This document shows, one piece after another, positions 47,101 to 58,000 of a stretch of DNA of 64,000 bases (positions within the stretch are counted from its first letter, which is position 1; every line of letters starts with the position of its first letter). The position numbers were made by a program, and so were the translations under genes. Source of the DNA: Pelodera strongyloides (Eukaryota > Nematoda > Chromadorea > Rhabditida > Rhabditidae); contig JAANDG010000448.1 in the NCBI GenBank assembly GCA_036852015.1, forward strand, positions 58,610 to 122,609, given 5' to 3'. The notes below the pieces were generated by a model that saw only the letters and a list, made by a program, of their open reading frames with translations, did not search any database and was not told where the DNA came from.

Positions 47101-50025
47101 CCGAATGTTGTCATTCCGTTACATTAATTTATTTAGTTGGACCCACGTAGCTATCTCCCTTGTAAGAGAGTCTTTCTTTGTCAATATTACTTCCTATGTT
47201 GCTGTTGTTGTTTTTAATAGATTTACAAATAAAATAAAAACTAGACAAATTGACAAATGAAAAATTATTTGAAAGGCATAAGGCAAACTAAAACCTACTA
47301 GTGCTTTCCTATAGCTCTTGAGGCGAAGCGCGGTCTTCACATATCTGGTCAGCTCGAAAATTGCATCAAAACGATCTTTCACGAGCTTTGGTTCACCCAG
47401 AGGCCTACAAATCAAAATTTGGCGGGAAGTTGACCAACGAGTACGTTATGAACGAAGTATCAACATTTCAAAATACAACTTGAGTCTTGCGACGGAATCC
47501 TAAAAACATCCGCTTAACCGAATGTAAAACAGAGAAAATACACGAAGAAACACTTCAGGGCAAATGCAATCTGCAATCACATATCAATATCACCGAACAT
47601 AGGATCTAACACTTAACACATAAGCATATCTCTCTCTCTCTCTCTCTCTCTAAAACAATATAATCATAGAATAAGACATACCATGTGGAATTCTCCTGGT
47701 GGCAGAACACAACACTATTCAGAATAGCACGGGGAACATCCAACAAGTTCAGAATCTGAATATAACATATCAACATGTGTGTGTGTGTGTGATCTTAATA
47801 AATTTAGGATCTTTGTTTGTTTGTTTCTATGTTTGTTTATAAATCTACGCTACGCATTAGAATGAAAACTTCGGTACCGTGACGTAGTGTCGCCATCACA
47901 AATAAAAACATATGAAAAAACATTGAAACTCCACAGCTGTTGTGAAATACTTACAGCTTTTACGACTACTCGTAAACGCCGAGCATTGTTTCTCTAAACA
48001 ATTCTAGTTTTCTTTGTCTGTACGACACAGTTACTTACATTTAACTCAATGTTTGTTTGAACTTTTCTGCGTAGTAAATGATTAACTCGTTCTCAGTGAA
48101 TTAAATGTGTATGGCATGTCTTCAGACATAAAGCGGATTATTGAAGCAAATACATACTACCAACGAAACCAACCTCAGATTTTGTATCTGCAACCTTTGC
48201 ACTTAACGACCTCTTTTCGCCAAACTTATTTACAATGGACAGAGTAAATTCATCCGATTTTGACATGAGTTTACCATTCTGAAAAGCACATAGAGTTAGC
48301 ACATAAAAGAGACACGAAAAATGGCAAGGCAACCAATGTGGTTTCGTAAAACGGCAAACGGCAATCCCTTGCATCGTATGGAACTTGTAATTGCAAGCTA
48401 TTCTTTTAAAAAGCAATTTGCATATAATTGCATGGGCAATTTGCATATAATTGCATGGCAATTTGCCTATAATTGCAATTTGCATATAATTGTAAAAGCA
48501 ATTTGCATGGGTGGAAAATTGGAAAAGCACTAATTGTAAGCAGTTTGGATTGGGATTTGCGCTTTTCACAAGCAGCTCGTATTTAATGACTTAAATTTCC
48601 GTAAGATTGAATAAACGAAACATAAATGGAAAGGCACACAGCGAAAAAAGTTAAACAATATTAGCAAAAAAGGCCACCTTTCCTCTGCTGACATTCATTC
48701 GCTTAGTCGCCACAACGTCACTGCCGTTAGACGCGGTGAAACGAAGCTTCACTAAACCATCCACACGCGAACGATTGCATACCTCAAAATAGGTTCTATT
48801 AATAGATCAGATATCTAGGTACCAGATACTTAACTCTGACATCACATTCCCCTTTGAGTCTGGTTATGTGTCTGGGCTCTGGGCACAAGTCAAATGCGAA
48901 AACTGTCGCATCGACCATCTCGGGGTTGGTCTTCACCATCTCCGGAAACCATTACAAATGCATATATTCGAGTGAAAGACTCCGTTACGGTACGTCGAAA
49001 AATTGGGTACTGTGGATGAACGGAATATGTGGCGCTACGATTTACTGCTGTACGTACACGTACAATATACGAACACAATACCGAAATTTTTTTTATCTTT
49101 GGTTCAAAAACATAATATTTGTGCTGCAAACACCAACTCAACCGACGTAAAAAAATATTACTTACTTCCAAGCTATGCAAAAAAGAATGCAGTTGGCCGG
49201 CTGGTTTCACATCAGTAGTAATGTAGTTCAGAGCTTCAATCAAGGTCTGAAAGAAATGAAGTTATTGCTGAAAGAAAAGTTAATAAGCCCTCGTACAAAA
49301 AAATAACCAGCTAACAATGTTCAGCAGTGCTGGTAACACCAGAGACACCTTTGCTTACATGAAAGTTGACGCAAATTCGGAGATGAAAGAGGTCAGCCTA
49401 TGAATGCAAACAGATGTAATTCACATAGGTCATCTTGTTTCTTGTTCTTGTTGGGGTTCCGCGTGTGAGAAAGATTTCTTTGTAAAAACAAATCCATACC
49501 GTTTTCCCCGACCCATTGGGACCGCAGATGATAGTCAATGGATGAAGAAATTTGATTGTATGAGCGTCATCCGAATCGGGACCAATGCTTCGAATGCCCT
49601 AAAAACAGGTACAAGAGTCTGAAATATTCCGCAGTTTATGGGTTTCAACGTAATTAGCTAGCTCAATTATTCAATTGCTAATAATAAGTCGATAAGCTTA
49701 AGCTAAACGGGTTGCTTACTGCTAGCTCATGTGTACACGTGTAAACGCCTCATTACCTCCGCAAGCAAATAACAAATTCGTACCATCCCTGGCGCGAAAC
49801 ACGAAAGGTTAAAGCAAAACAAAAGATGTCGACCATCAAAAGTCAACGCAAAGGCGACTAACAGACCGATAAGACGGTCACGGGTCAGGCCGATGACGGC
49901 AGACAAATAGGTATAAACTAAAACAGGGGAATGATAATTTCTTCTTTGCTCTCCGGAATAAAGTGTTCAATTAATAAGTAATATAAAGTGCGTACCTGGA
50001 CGAGCATTTCACGTAAAATCGCCAT
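26146..50025 (-). CDS. rad-50: RAD50 DNA repair ATPase
   Basis: SMC-type ATPase of the MRE11-RAD50-NBS1 complex, which tethers and processes DNA ends. Exons: 49996-50025, 49500-49598, 49166-49246, 48678-48782, 48174-48278, 47682-47755, 47299-47404, 46773-46841, 46257-46337, 45933-46002, 45477-45580, 45011-45079, 44723-44803, 44185-44245, 43793-43872, 43541-43627, 43220-43305, 42924-43041, 42372-42550, 41570-41744, 41213-41281, 40313-40453, 39985-40103, 39612-39759, 39121-39255, 38724-38801, 38212-38304, 37980-38048, 34671-34746, 34465-34521, 34005-34132, 29577-29693, 29107-29205, 28779-28883, 28110-28249, 27315-27429, 26927-27031, 26673-26785, 26146-26251. Phases join throughout, giving about 1290 aa, close to the family's 1300. 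Seen in order: [10 protein letters not shown] start, Walker [10 protein letters not shown]-loop [11 protein letters not shown], long coiled coil, zinc hook CCPLCERRF near residue 675, second coiled coil, signature RCSAGQK, Walker [14 protein letters not shown]-loop ITHDER, and C-terminus [14 protein letters not shown]. Introns 29694-34004 and 34747-37979 each hold a gene on the other strand. Confidence 0.95.
26493..26630. mobile_element. Inverted-repeat element in last rad-50 intron
   Basis: GCCGTATGCACGAACGCCGG near the left is mirrored by TGTTCATGCATACGGC at the right, with mirrored GGGAGG blocks inside. It sits in the intron 26252-26672. Confidence 0.6.
30436..30442 (+). promoter_or_regulatory. 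Candidate trans-splice acceptor of nested receptor gene
   Basis: TTTCCAG lies 16 bases before the ATG at 30459, the usual place for a spliced-leader acceptor in nematodes. Confidence 0.5.
30459..33159 (+). CDS. Seven-transmembrane chemoreceptor-like protein, nested in rad-50
   Basis: Eight exons on the plus strand inside a rad-50 intron: 30459-30566, 30755-30889, 30934-31106, 31639-31724, 31895-31950, 32356-32508, 32711-32881, 33070-33159; about 323 aa, phases consistent. Seven hydrophobic segments are visible: [38 protein letters not shown]; a TM3 region ending [18 protein letters not shown], where the HR-x(5)-P stretch stands in the DRY position; [34 protein letters not shown] followed by a basic loop [32 protein letters not shown]; and [13 protein letters not shown]. 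Length and layout fit nematode serpentine chemoreceptors (srx/srsx-like), which sense odours or pheromones. The exact class cannot be set. The small 44 bp intron after exon 2 is inferred from phase. Confidence 0.75.
31303..31569. mobile_element. Foldback element with internal duplication
   Basis: Arms of about 110 bp (CACGTGCCGAGCTTTTCAGA against TCTGAAAAGCTCGGCACGTG) surround a core in which GCCGAAACGTTGGTGCTCAA plus about 35 following bases is present twice on the right side. Lies in an intron of the nested receptor gene. Confidence 0.8.
32121..32303. mobile_element. MITE family 1 copy
   Basis: TTAA-bounded with TTAAAGCGAAACACTGGCCG and CCGGCTGGTATTTCGCTTTA ends. In an intron of the nested receptor gene, hence doubly nested. 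Confidence 0.86.
33707..33769. other. GC-rich hairpin
   Basis: AATTCCAGTAGGTGGGCG can pair with the mirrored CGCCGCCTGCTGGAATT, with a further GCGCT/AGCGC inner stem. It stands out in an AT-rich rad-50 intron. It may be a tiny MITE or a structured RNA; no evidence separates these. Confidence 0.4.
36111..36117 (+). promoter_or_regulatory. Trans-splice acceptor abutting collagen start codon
   Basis: TGTTTAG runs straight into the ATG at 36118, so a trans-spliced leader would be joined with no 5' UTR of its own. Confidence 0.5.
36118..37664 (+). CDS. Cuticle collagen, nested in rad-50
   Basis: Five exons on the plus strand inside the rad-50 intron 34747-37979: 36118-36240, 36467-36638, 36814-36908, 37022-37243, 37401-37664; about 291 aa. 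The N-terminus has a signal-anchor ([19 protein letters not shown]), then the nematode homology box A region ([15 protein letters not shown]) and a subtilisin-type cleavage site (VRKTR). Cysteines come as CQCNSNNEC before the first Gly-X-Y block, ENCRIC before the second, and YCKCPAR at the C-terminus, as expected for cuticle collagens. The second triple-helix block has 43 uninterrupted Gly-X-Y triplets spanning exons 4 and 5. The tail ends in lysine plus polyalanine ([13 protein letters not shown]). It forms part of the extracellular cuticle. Which named subfamily it belongs to was not resolved. Confidence 0.92.
37699..37704 (+). terminator. Polyadenylation signal of collagen gene
   Basis: AATAAA 35 bases after the collagen stop codon. 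Confidence 0.65.
40608..40700. repeat. Dispersed repeat, copy 1
   Basis: Blocks CTCTGCGGAA(T/C)ATGTCATA, TACCCTTGAATAAA and CTCTTGAAA are shared in order with 46965-47070. Both copies lie in rad-50 introns. Confidence 0.55.
40738..40872. mobile_element. Dispersed repeat with GCCATATTCACCACTC ends, copy 2
   Basis: GCCATATTCACCACTCAATT on the left and CGGAGTGGTGAACATGGC on the right; the interior matches 20506-20640 (CTCACATTAGAACGCTATTT). In a rad-50 intron. Confidence 0.7.
45108..45295. mobile_element. MITE family 1 copy
   Basis: TTAA at both ends, AAAGCGAAAAATCGGTCGG left end, AATCGAGCTAAGGCTAAATT in the core, and a degenerate right end. In a rad-50 intron. Confidence 0.78.
46965..47070. 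repeat. Dispersed repeat, copy 2
   Basis: Second copy of the 40608-40700 repeat, with the shared ACCCTTGAATAAA block. In a rad-50 intron. Confidence 0.55.
47629..47650. repeat. TC dinucleotide run
   Basis: About eleven TC repeats in a rad-50 intron. A short GT run also occurs near 47777-47790. Confidence 0.8.
48414..48506. repeat. Short tandem repeat containing ATTTGCAT octamers
   Basis: About five units of roughly 18-22 bases built on GCAATTTGCATATAATTGCA, each carrying the ATTTGCAT octamer (one unit has ATTTGCCT). Lies in the rad-50 intron 48279-48677. Confidence 0.8.
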
Positions 50026-52033
50026 TGTGATCAAAGGTAAAGGTAGAATATAGAAGCATTCACCAAGTCAAAATTAACATTCCACGACTATATCTGTAGC
50101 TTCTTCCGCTTAAGTGAAACGAACTAGCAAACCTGGAACAGGTGCTATTAAATGGGGGGGGGCAAAGTGGGCGGCCCTCAAAAATATTTTTACGCCTTTT
50201 CTTCGAGCCAGAATCCAGAATGAACCTAATTCATTCTAGTTCTTCTAGTTTTTGCCAACAACATTGCGCAGGAGGATTTACCTGTTATACTGAAACTTGC
50301 TAAGGATAACAGGCAAAATTTTAACAGCCGGTAACATTACACTTGCTTGGATTTTGTGTGATATCTACGGGGAAGCTTAGGCCTATTTTTTTCGAATTTG
50401 GAAAGTACTTTCCATTGAGAGGCTGAGCAGGAACTAACAGTCGTAAGCATTTCTAATGGTCAGTAGGTCAGTACTATCAGTGACCGTTTGCACGAAAGCT
50501 TGGAAAATGATGAATAAAGTGGTATTCACATTTCATGATCCATGCGTACCAGTTTGTTGTGAGAGAAAGAGATTGTGGGACACATTCTCCCAAAGGGGCA
50601 GCGGGGCCCCAGAAGATGGATTCGTAGTTGCTGCTAATGCTAAAGGCTAAGGAACTGAGATGCCAGCCTGCATTGTCAGAGCGCCGTACTGACAATACGG
50701 CATTGTAACATTAAAATGGTGAAAACTTAAGCAATGCATCATATATTATGTGAGCAGTGGAATGCCCGTAGTCGTTTATCCCATTTTTCAGAGTTTCAAA
50801 AGGACGAAACAATAGCCAATAGGGGGCGGGGTCTCAAAGTTTACAATACCCAAAATGTGAATACCACTTTATTCAGACATACAAAGCAAACCACATGCTT
50901 CTCGTCGTGAAGACGAGTACCATACTTGTCGATGAGTAACTAAGCGAATAACCCCAGAAGACGTAGCACAGTGAACATGCTCAAGGATCGCGCACAAATC
51001 AAAGTGCCGCTACCACCCAAGAAAATATTGTCGCGCGCACACCAAAGCACGCTCAACCCTTCTGCTTCTCAATGGTAATGCGCGACTAAACGACGAAAAG
51101 TATTATGAACGATTGACCAGTTCGGCAATGCAGAAGCAAGAATAAAAAACAAAACAGAACGAACAAAACCACACCACCGCGGTCTGCGGTCTGCGGTCTG
51201 CGGTCCGCGGTCCGCGGTCCACTTTGCAAATGGCACCGTGCAAAACCGCCCATGCGCGCGTTTTCTTTCTCAAGCTGCGTCTCTCTCAGGGCCGTGTTCT
51301 CTCGCCTGAAAGCTGTGAGACTCTTATTGTTGAGAGTGGCACCGATTAATGCAAAGTTTATGCGAAATGGCTGCGCGCGCGCCCTTCACTTTTTTACGTA
51401 TTTGTTTTGTTCCATCATCATCCGTACTATTTGAAATTGAGCCGTACAATTTTGAAGTAGATCCGTACTAGATTCAAAATCGCTGCAGGACCTTGTCATT
51501 CACATTTCATACACATTGACTCTAACATGGACAAGTATTTGCCATTTTCGCAAGTGTGAATCGCTTACATGGAGATGGAAACCCCATGATAGAATCCCTA
51601 CCGCGGTCGCCATATTTTTACTTTGTTAGAGCAGAAACTTGAACACACGGACTTCGCACAAGTTGCAAGGTGTGCAACTTGTGCTCACAATCAGCTCTGT
51701 TGTATGCATTGTGGTGACTGGTGTCTGTATACATTTGCATAACACAATATAAAATCAACAGGCGCGCCTTACTTGAATCAATATAACAATGAGAATTGCG
51801 CTTGTCCAAAAGTTCAAAACAAAATGTCCAAAAGAGATCCCAATAAGTAGTCACGTACCTTTCCTAACCGATTGAGGCTTCTTTTCAGGACTCCTCTTCT
51901 TTCCAGACATCCGATCTTTACCTCTTGGCTTCTGCTACAGTCTTTTGGTCTTCTGTCTCTGTCTCCACTCTTCTTATGTCTGTGGTCTTTCAGCAACAGA
52001 AAGAAAGGAAACCCTGAACGCAGTGTAACACAG
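50026..52033. other. Spacer upstream of rad-50, no convincing gene
   Basis: This holds the rad-50 5' flank. A G-rich run (GGGGGGGG) lies at about 50154 and a GC-rich stretch at 51170-51390. A minus-strand exon-like frame near 51900-52010, with KDHRHKKSGDRDRRPKDCSR, is basic and might be an exon of an unseen gene. No other exon could be joined to it. Confidence 0.45.
51177..51224. repeat. Tandem repeat of a 7 bp GCGGTC(T/C) unit
   Basis: About seven tandem units, the first three reading GCGGTCT and the later ones GCGGTCC, so two sub-blocks are visible. Confidence 0.8.
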
Positions 52034-55000
52034 TGTAACGTTGACAGTCAAGATCCATCTGAGATTTAGTTATTATTTTTTTGGGTTTAGTTAGAAGTAG
52101 GATAGAGAGCGAGAGTACTTTGCCGTTTTTGTTCTGCTATTCTTTGTTTTCATTGACTTCGTTGGACGATGAGGCTTCGATGCATCTTCTCAACGTAAGA
52201 TCCCATCCCGTTTGTCGCCAATGTGGAATCCCATCTGCTGCTGCATAGATTTGGTTAGTGTGCACCATTATTTGATTTTATGAAAATTTGTTTGCAACAC
52301 TGAGTGAAGAGTGAACTTTGTATTTGTCTGAGCTTAGAAATATGTTGAGACTTGGGGTGCTCCCTTGTTCAACTCCGAGAACCGCGTCTTCTCGGGGAAT
52401 TGGCATTGGAGCAGCATCAGGTTTTGGCATTGTTTGAGGGTGAACTTTGTATTTGTTTGAGCTTAGAAATATGTTGAGACTTGGGGTGCTCCCTTGTTCA
52501 ACTCCGAGAACCGCGTCTTCTCGGGGAATTGGCATTGGAGCAGCTTCAGGTTTTGGCATTGTTTGAGGGTGAACGTTGACCGTCGAGATCCATCTGAGAT
52601 TTAGTTATTATATTTTGGGTTTAGTTAGAAGTAGGACAGAGAGCGAGAGTACTTTGCCGTTGTTGTTCTGCTATTCTTTGCTTTCATTGACTTCGTTGGA
52701 CGATGAGGCTTCGATGCATCTTCTCGACGTAAGATCCCATCCCGTTTGTCGCCAATGAGGAATCCCATCTGCTGCTGCATAGATTTGGTTAGTGTGCACC
52801 ATTATTTGATTTATGAAAATTTGTTTGCAACACTGAGTGAAGAGGTGAACTTTGTATTTGTCTGAGCTTAGAAATATGTTGAGACTTGGGGTGCTCCCTT
52901 GTTCAACTCCGAGAACCGCGTCTTCTCGGGGAATTGGCATTGGAGCAGCTCAGGTTTTGGCATTGTTTGAGGGTGAACTTTGTATTTGTTTGAGCTTAGA
53001 AATATGTTGAGACTTGGGGTGCTCCCTTGTTCAACTCCGAGAACCGCGTCTTCTCGGGGAATTGGCATTGGAGCAGCTTCAGGTGTTGGCATTGTTTGAG
53101 GGGTGAACGTTGACCGTCGAGATCCATCTGAGATTTAGTTATTATGTTTTGGGTTTAGTTAGAAGTAGGACAGAGAGCGAGAGTACTTTGCCGTTGTTGT
53201 TCTGCTATTCTTTGCTTTCATTGACTTCGTTGGACGATGAGGCTTCGATGCATCTTCTCGACGTAAGATCCCATCCCGTTTGTCGCCAATGAGGAATCCC
53301 ATCTGCTGCTGCATAGATTTGGTTAGTGTGCACCATTATTTGATTTTATGAAAATTTGTTTGCAACACTGAGTGAAGGGTGAACTTTGTATTTGTTTGAG
53401 CTTAGAAATATGTTGAGACTTGGGGTGCTCCCTTGTTCAACTCCGAGAACCGCGTCTTCTCGGGGAATTGGCATTGGAGCAGCTTCAGGTTTTGGCATTG
53501 TTTGAGGGTGAACTTTGTATTTGTTTGAGCTTAGAAATATGTTGAGACTTGGGGTGCTCCCTTGTTCAACTCCGAGAACCGCGTCTTCTCGGGGAATTGG
53601 CATTGGAGCAGCTTCAGGTGTTGGCATTGTTTGAGGGTGAACGTTGACCGTCGAGATCCATCTGAGATTTAGTTATTATGTTTTGGGTTTAGTTAGAAGT
53701 AGGACAGAGAGCGAGAGTACTTTGCCGTTGTTGTTCTGCTATTCTTTGCTTTCATTGACTTCGTTGGACGATGAGGCTTCGATGCATCTTCTCGACGTAA
53801 GATCCCATCCCGTTTGTCGCCAATGAGGAATCCCATCTGCTGCTGCATAGATTTGGTTAGTGTGCACCATTATTTGATTTTATGAAAATTTGTTTGCAAC
53901 ACTGAGTGAGGGTGAACTTTTGTATTTGGTTCTGAGCTTAGAATATGTTGAGACTTGGGGTGCTCCCTTGTTCAACTCCGAGAACCGCGTCTTCTCGGGG
54001 AATTGGCATTGGAGCAGCAGCTTCAGGTTTTGGCATTGTTTGAGGGTGAACTTTGTATTTGTTTGAGCTTAGAAATATGTTGAGACTTGGGGTGCTCCCT
54101 TGTTCAACTCCGAGAACCGCGTCTTCTCGGGGAATTGGGCATTGGAGCAGCTTCAGGTGTTTGGCATTGTTTGAGGGTGAACGGTGAACGTTGACCGTCG
54201 AGATCCATCTGAGATTTAGTTATTATGTTTTGGGTTTAGTTAGAAGTAGGACAGAGAGCGAGAGTACTTTGCCGTTGTTGTTCTGCTATTCTTTGCTTTC
54301 ATTGACTTCGTTGGACGATGAGGCTTCGATGCATCTTCTCGACGTAAGATCCCATCCCGTTTGTCGCCAATGAGGAATCCCATCTGCTGCTGCATAGATT
54401 TGGTTAGTGTGCACCATTATTTGATTTTATGAAAATTTGTTTGCAACACTGAGTGAAGGGGTGAACTTTGTATTTGTCTGAGCTTAGAAATATGTTGAGA
54501 CTTGGGGTGCTCCCTTGTTCAACTCCGAGAACCGCGTCTTCTCGGGGAATTGGCATTGGAGCAGCTTCAGGTTTTGGCATTGTTTGAGGGTGAACTTTGT
54601 ATTTGTTTGAGCTTAGAAATATGTTGAGACTTGGGGTGCTCCCTTGTTCAACTCCGAGAACCGCGTCTTCTCGGGGAATTGGCATTGGAGCAGCTTCAGG
54701 TTTGGCATTGTTTGAGGGTGAACTTTGTATTTGTTTGAGCTTAGAAATATGTTGAGACTTGGGGTGCTCCCTTGTTCAACTCCGAGAACCGCGTCTTCTC
54801 GGGGAATTGGCATTGGAGCAGCTTCAGGTTTTGGCATTGTTTGAGGGTGAACGTTGACCGTCGAGATCCATCTGAGATTTAGTTATTATGTTTTGGGTTT
54901 AGTTAGAAGTAGGACAGAGAGCGAGAGTACTTTGCCGTTGTTGTTCTGCTATTCTTTGCTTTCATTGACTTCGTTGGACGATGAGGCTTCGATGCATCTT

Positions 55001-58000
55001 CTCGACGTAAGATCCCATCCCGTTTGTCGCCAATGAGGAATCCCATCTGCTGCTGCATAGATTTGGTTAGTGTGCACCATTATTTGATTTTATGAAAATT
55101 TGTTTTGCAACACTGAGTGAGGGTGAACTTTGTATTTGTCTGAGCTTAGAAATATGTTGAGACTTGGGGTGCTCCCTTGTTCAACTCCGAGAACCGCGTC
55201 TTCTCGGGGAATTGGCATTGGAGCAGCTTCAGGTTTTGGCATTGTTTGAGGGTGAACTTTGTATTTGTTTGAGCTTAGAAAATATGTTGAGACTTGGGGT
55301 GCTCCCTTGTTCAACTCCGAGAACCGCGTCTTCTCGGGGAATTGGCATTGGAGCAGCTTCAGGTTTTGGCATTGTTTGAGGGTGAACTTTGTATTTGTTT
55401 GAGCTTAGAAATATGTTGAGACTTGGGGTGCTCCCTTGTTCAACTCCGAGAACCGCGTCTTCTCGGGGAATTGGCATTGGAGCAGCTTCAGGTGTTGGCA
55501 TTGTTTGAGGGTGAACGTTGACCGTCGAGATCCATCTGAGATTTAGTTATTATGTTTTGGGTTTAGTTAGAAGTAGGACAGAGAGCGAGAGTACTTTGCC
55601 GTTGTTGTTCTGCTATTCTTTGCTTTCATTGACTTCGTTGGACGATGAGGCTTCGATGCATCTTCTCGACGTAAGATCCCATCCCGTTTGTCGCCAATGA
55701 GGAATCCCATCTGCTGCTGCATAGATTTGGTTAGTGTGCACCATTATTTGATTTTATGAAAATTTGTTTGCAACACTGAGTGAAGGGTGAACTTTGTATT
55801 TGTTTGAGCTTAGAAATATGTTGAGACTTGGGTTGCTCCCTTGTTCAGCTCCGAGAACCGCGTCTTCTCGGGGAATTGGCATTGGAGCAGCTTCAGGTTT
55901 TGGCATTGTTTGAGGGTGAACTTTGTATTTGTTTGAGCTTAGAAATATGTTGAGACTTGGGGTGCTCCCTTGTTCAACTCCGAGAACCGCGTCTTCTCGG
56001 GGAATTGGCATTGGAGCAGCTTCAGGTTGTTGGCATTGTTTGAGGGTGAACGTTGACCGTCGAGATCCATCTGAGATTTAGTTATTATGTTTTGGGTTTA
56101 GTTAGAAGTAGGACAGAGAGCGAGAGTACTTTGCCGTTGTTGTTCTGCTATTCTTTGCTTTCATTGACTTCGTTGGACGATGAGGCTTCGATGCATCTTC
56201 TCGACGTAAGATCCCATCCCGTTTGTCGCCAATGAGGAATCCCATCTGCTGCTGCATAGATTTGGTTAGTGTGCACCATTATTTGATTTTATGAAAATTT
56301 GTTTGCAACACTGAGTGAAGGGTGAACTTTGTATTTGTCTGAGCTTAGCAATATGTTGAGACTTGGGTGCTCCCTTGTTCAACTCCGAGAACCGCGTCTT
56401 CTCGGGGAATTGGCATTGGAGCAGCTTCAGGTTTTGGCATTGTTTGAGGGTGAACTTTGTATTTGTTTGAGCTTAGAAATATGTTGAGACTTGGGGTGCT
56501 CCCTTGTTCAACTCCGAGAACCGCGTCTTCTCGGGGAATTGGCATTGGAGCAGCTTCAGGTTTTGGCATTGTTTGAGGGTGAACTTTGTATTTGTTTGAG
56601 CTTAGAAATATGTTGAGACTTGGGGTGCTCCCTTGTTCAACTCCGAGAACCGCGTCTTCTCGGGGAATTGGCATTGGAGCAGCTTCAGGTTTGGCATTGT
56701 TTGAGGGTGAACGTTGACCGTCGAGATCCATCTGAGATTTAGTTATTATGTTTTGGGTTTAGTTAGAAGTAGGACAGAGAGCGAGAGTACTTTGCCGTTG
56801 TTGTTCTGCTATTCTTTGCTTTCATTGACTTCGTTGGACGATGAGGCTTCGATGCATCTTCTCGACGTAAGATCCCATCCCGTTTGTCGCCAATGAGGAA
56901 TCCCATCTGCTGCTGCATAGATTTGGTTAGTGTGCACCATTATTTGATTTTATGAAAATTTGTTTGCAACACTGAGTGAAGGGTGAACTTTGTATTTGTC
57001 TGAGCTTAGCAATATGTTGAGACTTGGGTGCTCCCTTGTTCAACTCCGAGAACCGCGTCTTCTCGGGGAATTGGCATTGGAGCAGCTTCAGGTTTTGGCA
57101 TTGTTTGAGGGTGAACTTTGTATTTGTTTGAGCTTAGAAATATGTTGAGACTTGGGGTGCTCCCTTGTTCAACTCCGAGAACCGCGTCTTCTCGGGGAAT
57201 TGGCATTGGAGCAGCTTCAGGTTTTGGCATTGTTTGAGGGTGAACTTTGTATTTGTTTGAGCTTAGAAATATGTTGAGACTTGGGGTGCTCCCTTGTTCA
57301 ACTCCGAGAACCGCGTCTTCTCGGGGAATTGGCATTGGAGCAGCTTCAGGTGTTGGCATTGTTTGAGGGTGAACGTTGACCGTCGAGATCCATCTGAGAT
57401 TTAGTTATTATGTTTTGGGTTTAGTTAGTTAGAAGTAGGACAGAGAGCGAGAGTACTTTGCCGTTGTTTGTTCTGCTATTCTTTGCTTTCATTGACTTCG
57501 TTGGACGATGAGGCTTCGATGCATCTTCTCGACGTAAGATCCCATCCCGTTTGTCGCCAATGAGGAATCCCATCTGCTGCTGCATAGATTTGGTTAGTGT
57601 GCACCATTATTTGATTTTATGAAAATTTGTTTGCAACACTGAGTGAAGGGTGAACTTTGTATTTGTCTGAGCTTAGAAATATGTTGAGACTTGGGTGCTC
57701 CCTTGTTCAACTCCGAGAACCGCGTCTTCTCGGGGAATTGGCATTGGAGCAGCTTCAGGTTTTGGCATTGTTTGAGGGTGAACTTTGTATTTGTTTGAGC
57801 TTAGAAATATGTTGAGACTTGGGGTGCTCCCTTGTTCAACTCCGAGAACCGCGTCTTCTCGGGGAATTGGCATTGGAGCAGCTTCAGGTTTTGGCATTGT
57901 TTGAGGGTGAACGTTGACCGTCGAGATCCATCTGAGATTTAGTTATTATGTTTTGGGTTTAGTTAGAAGTAGGACAGAGAGCGAGAGTACTTTGCCGTTG

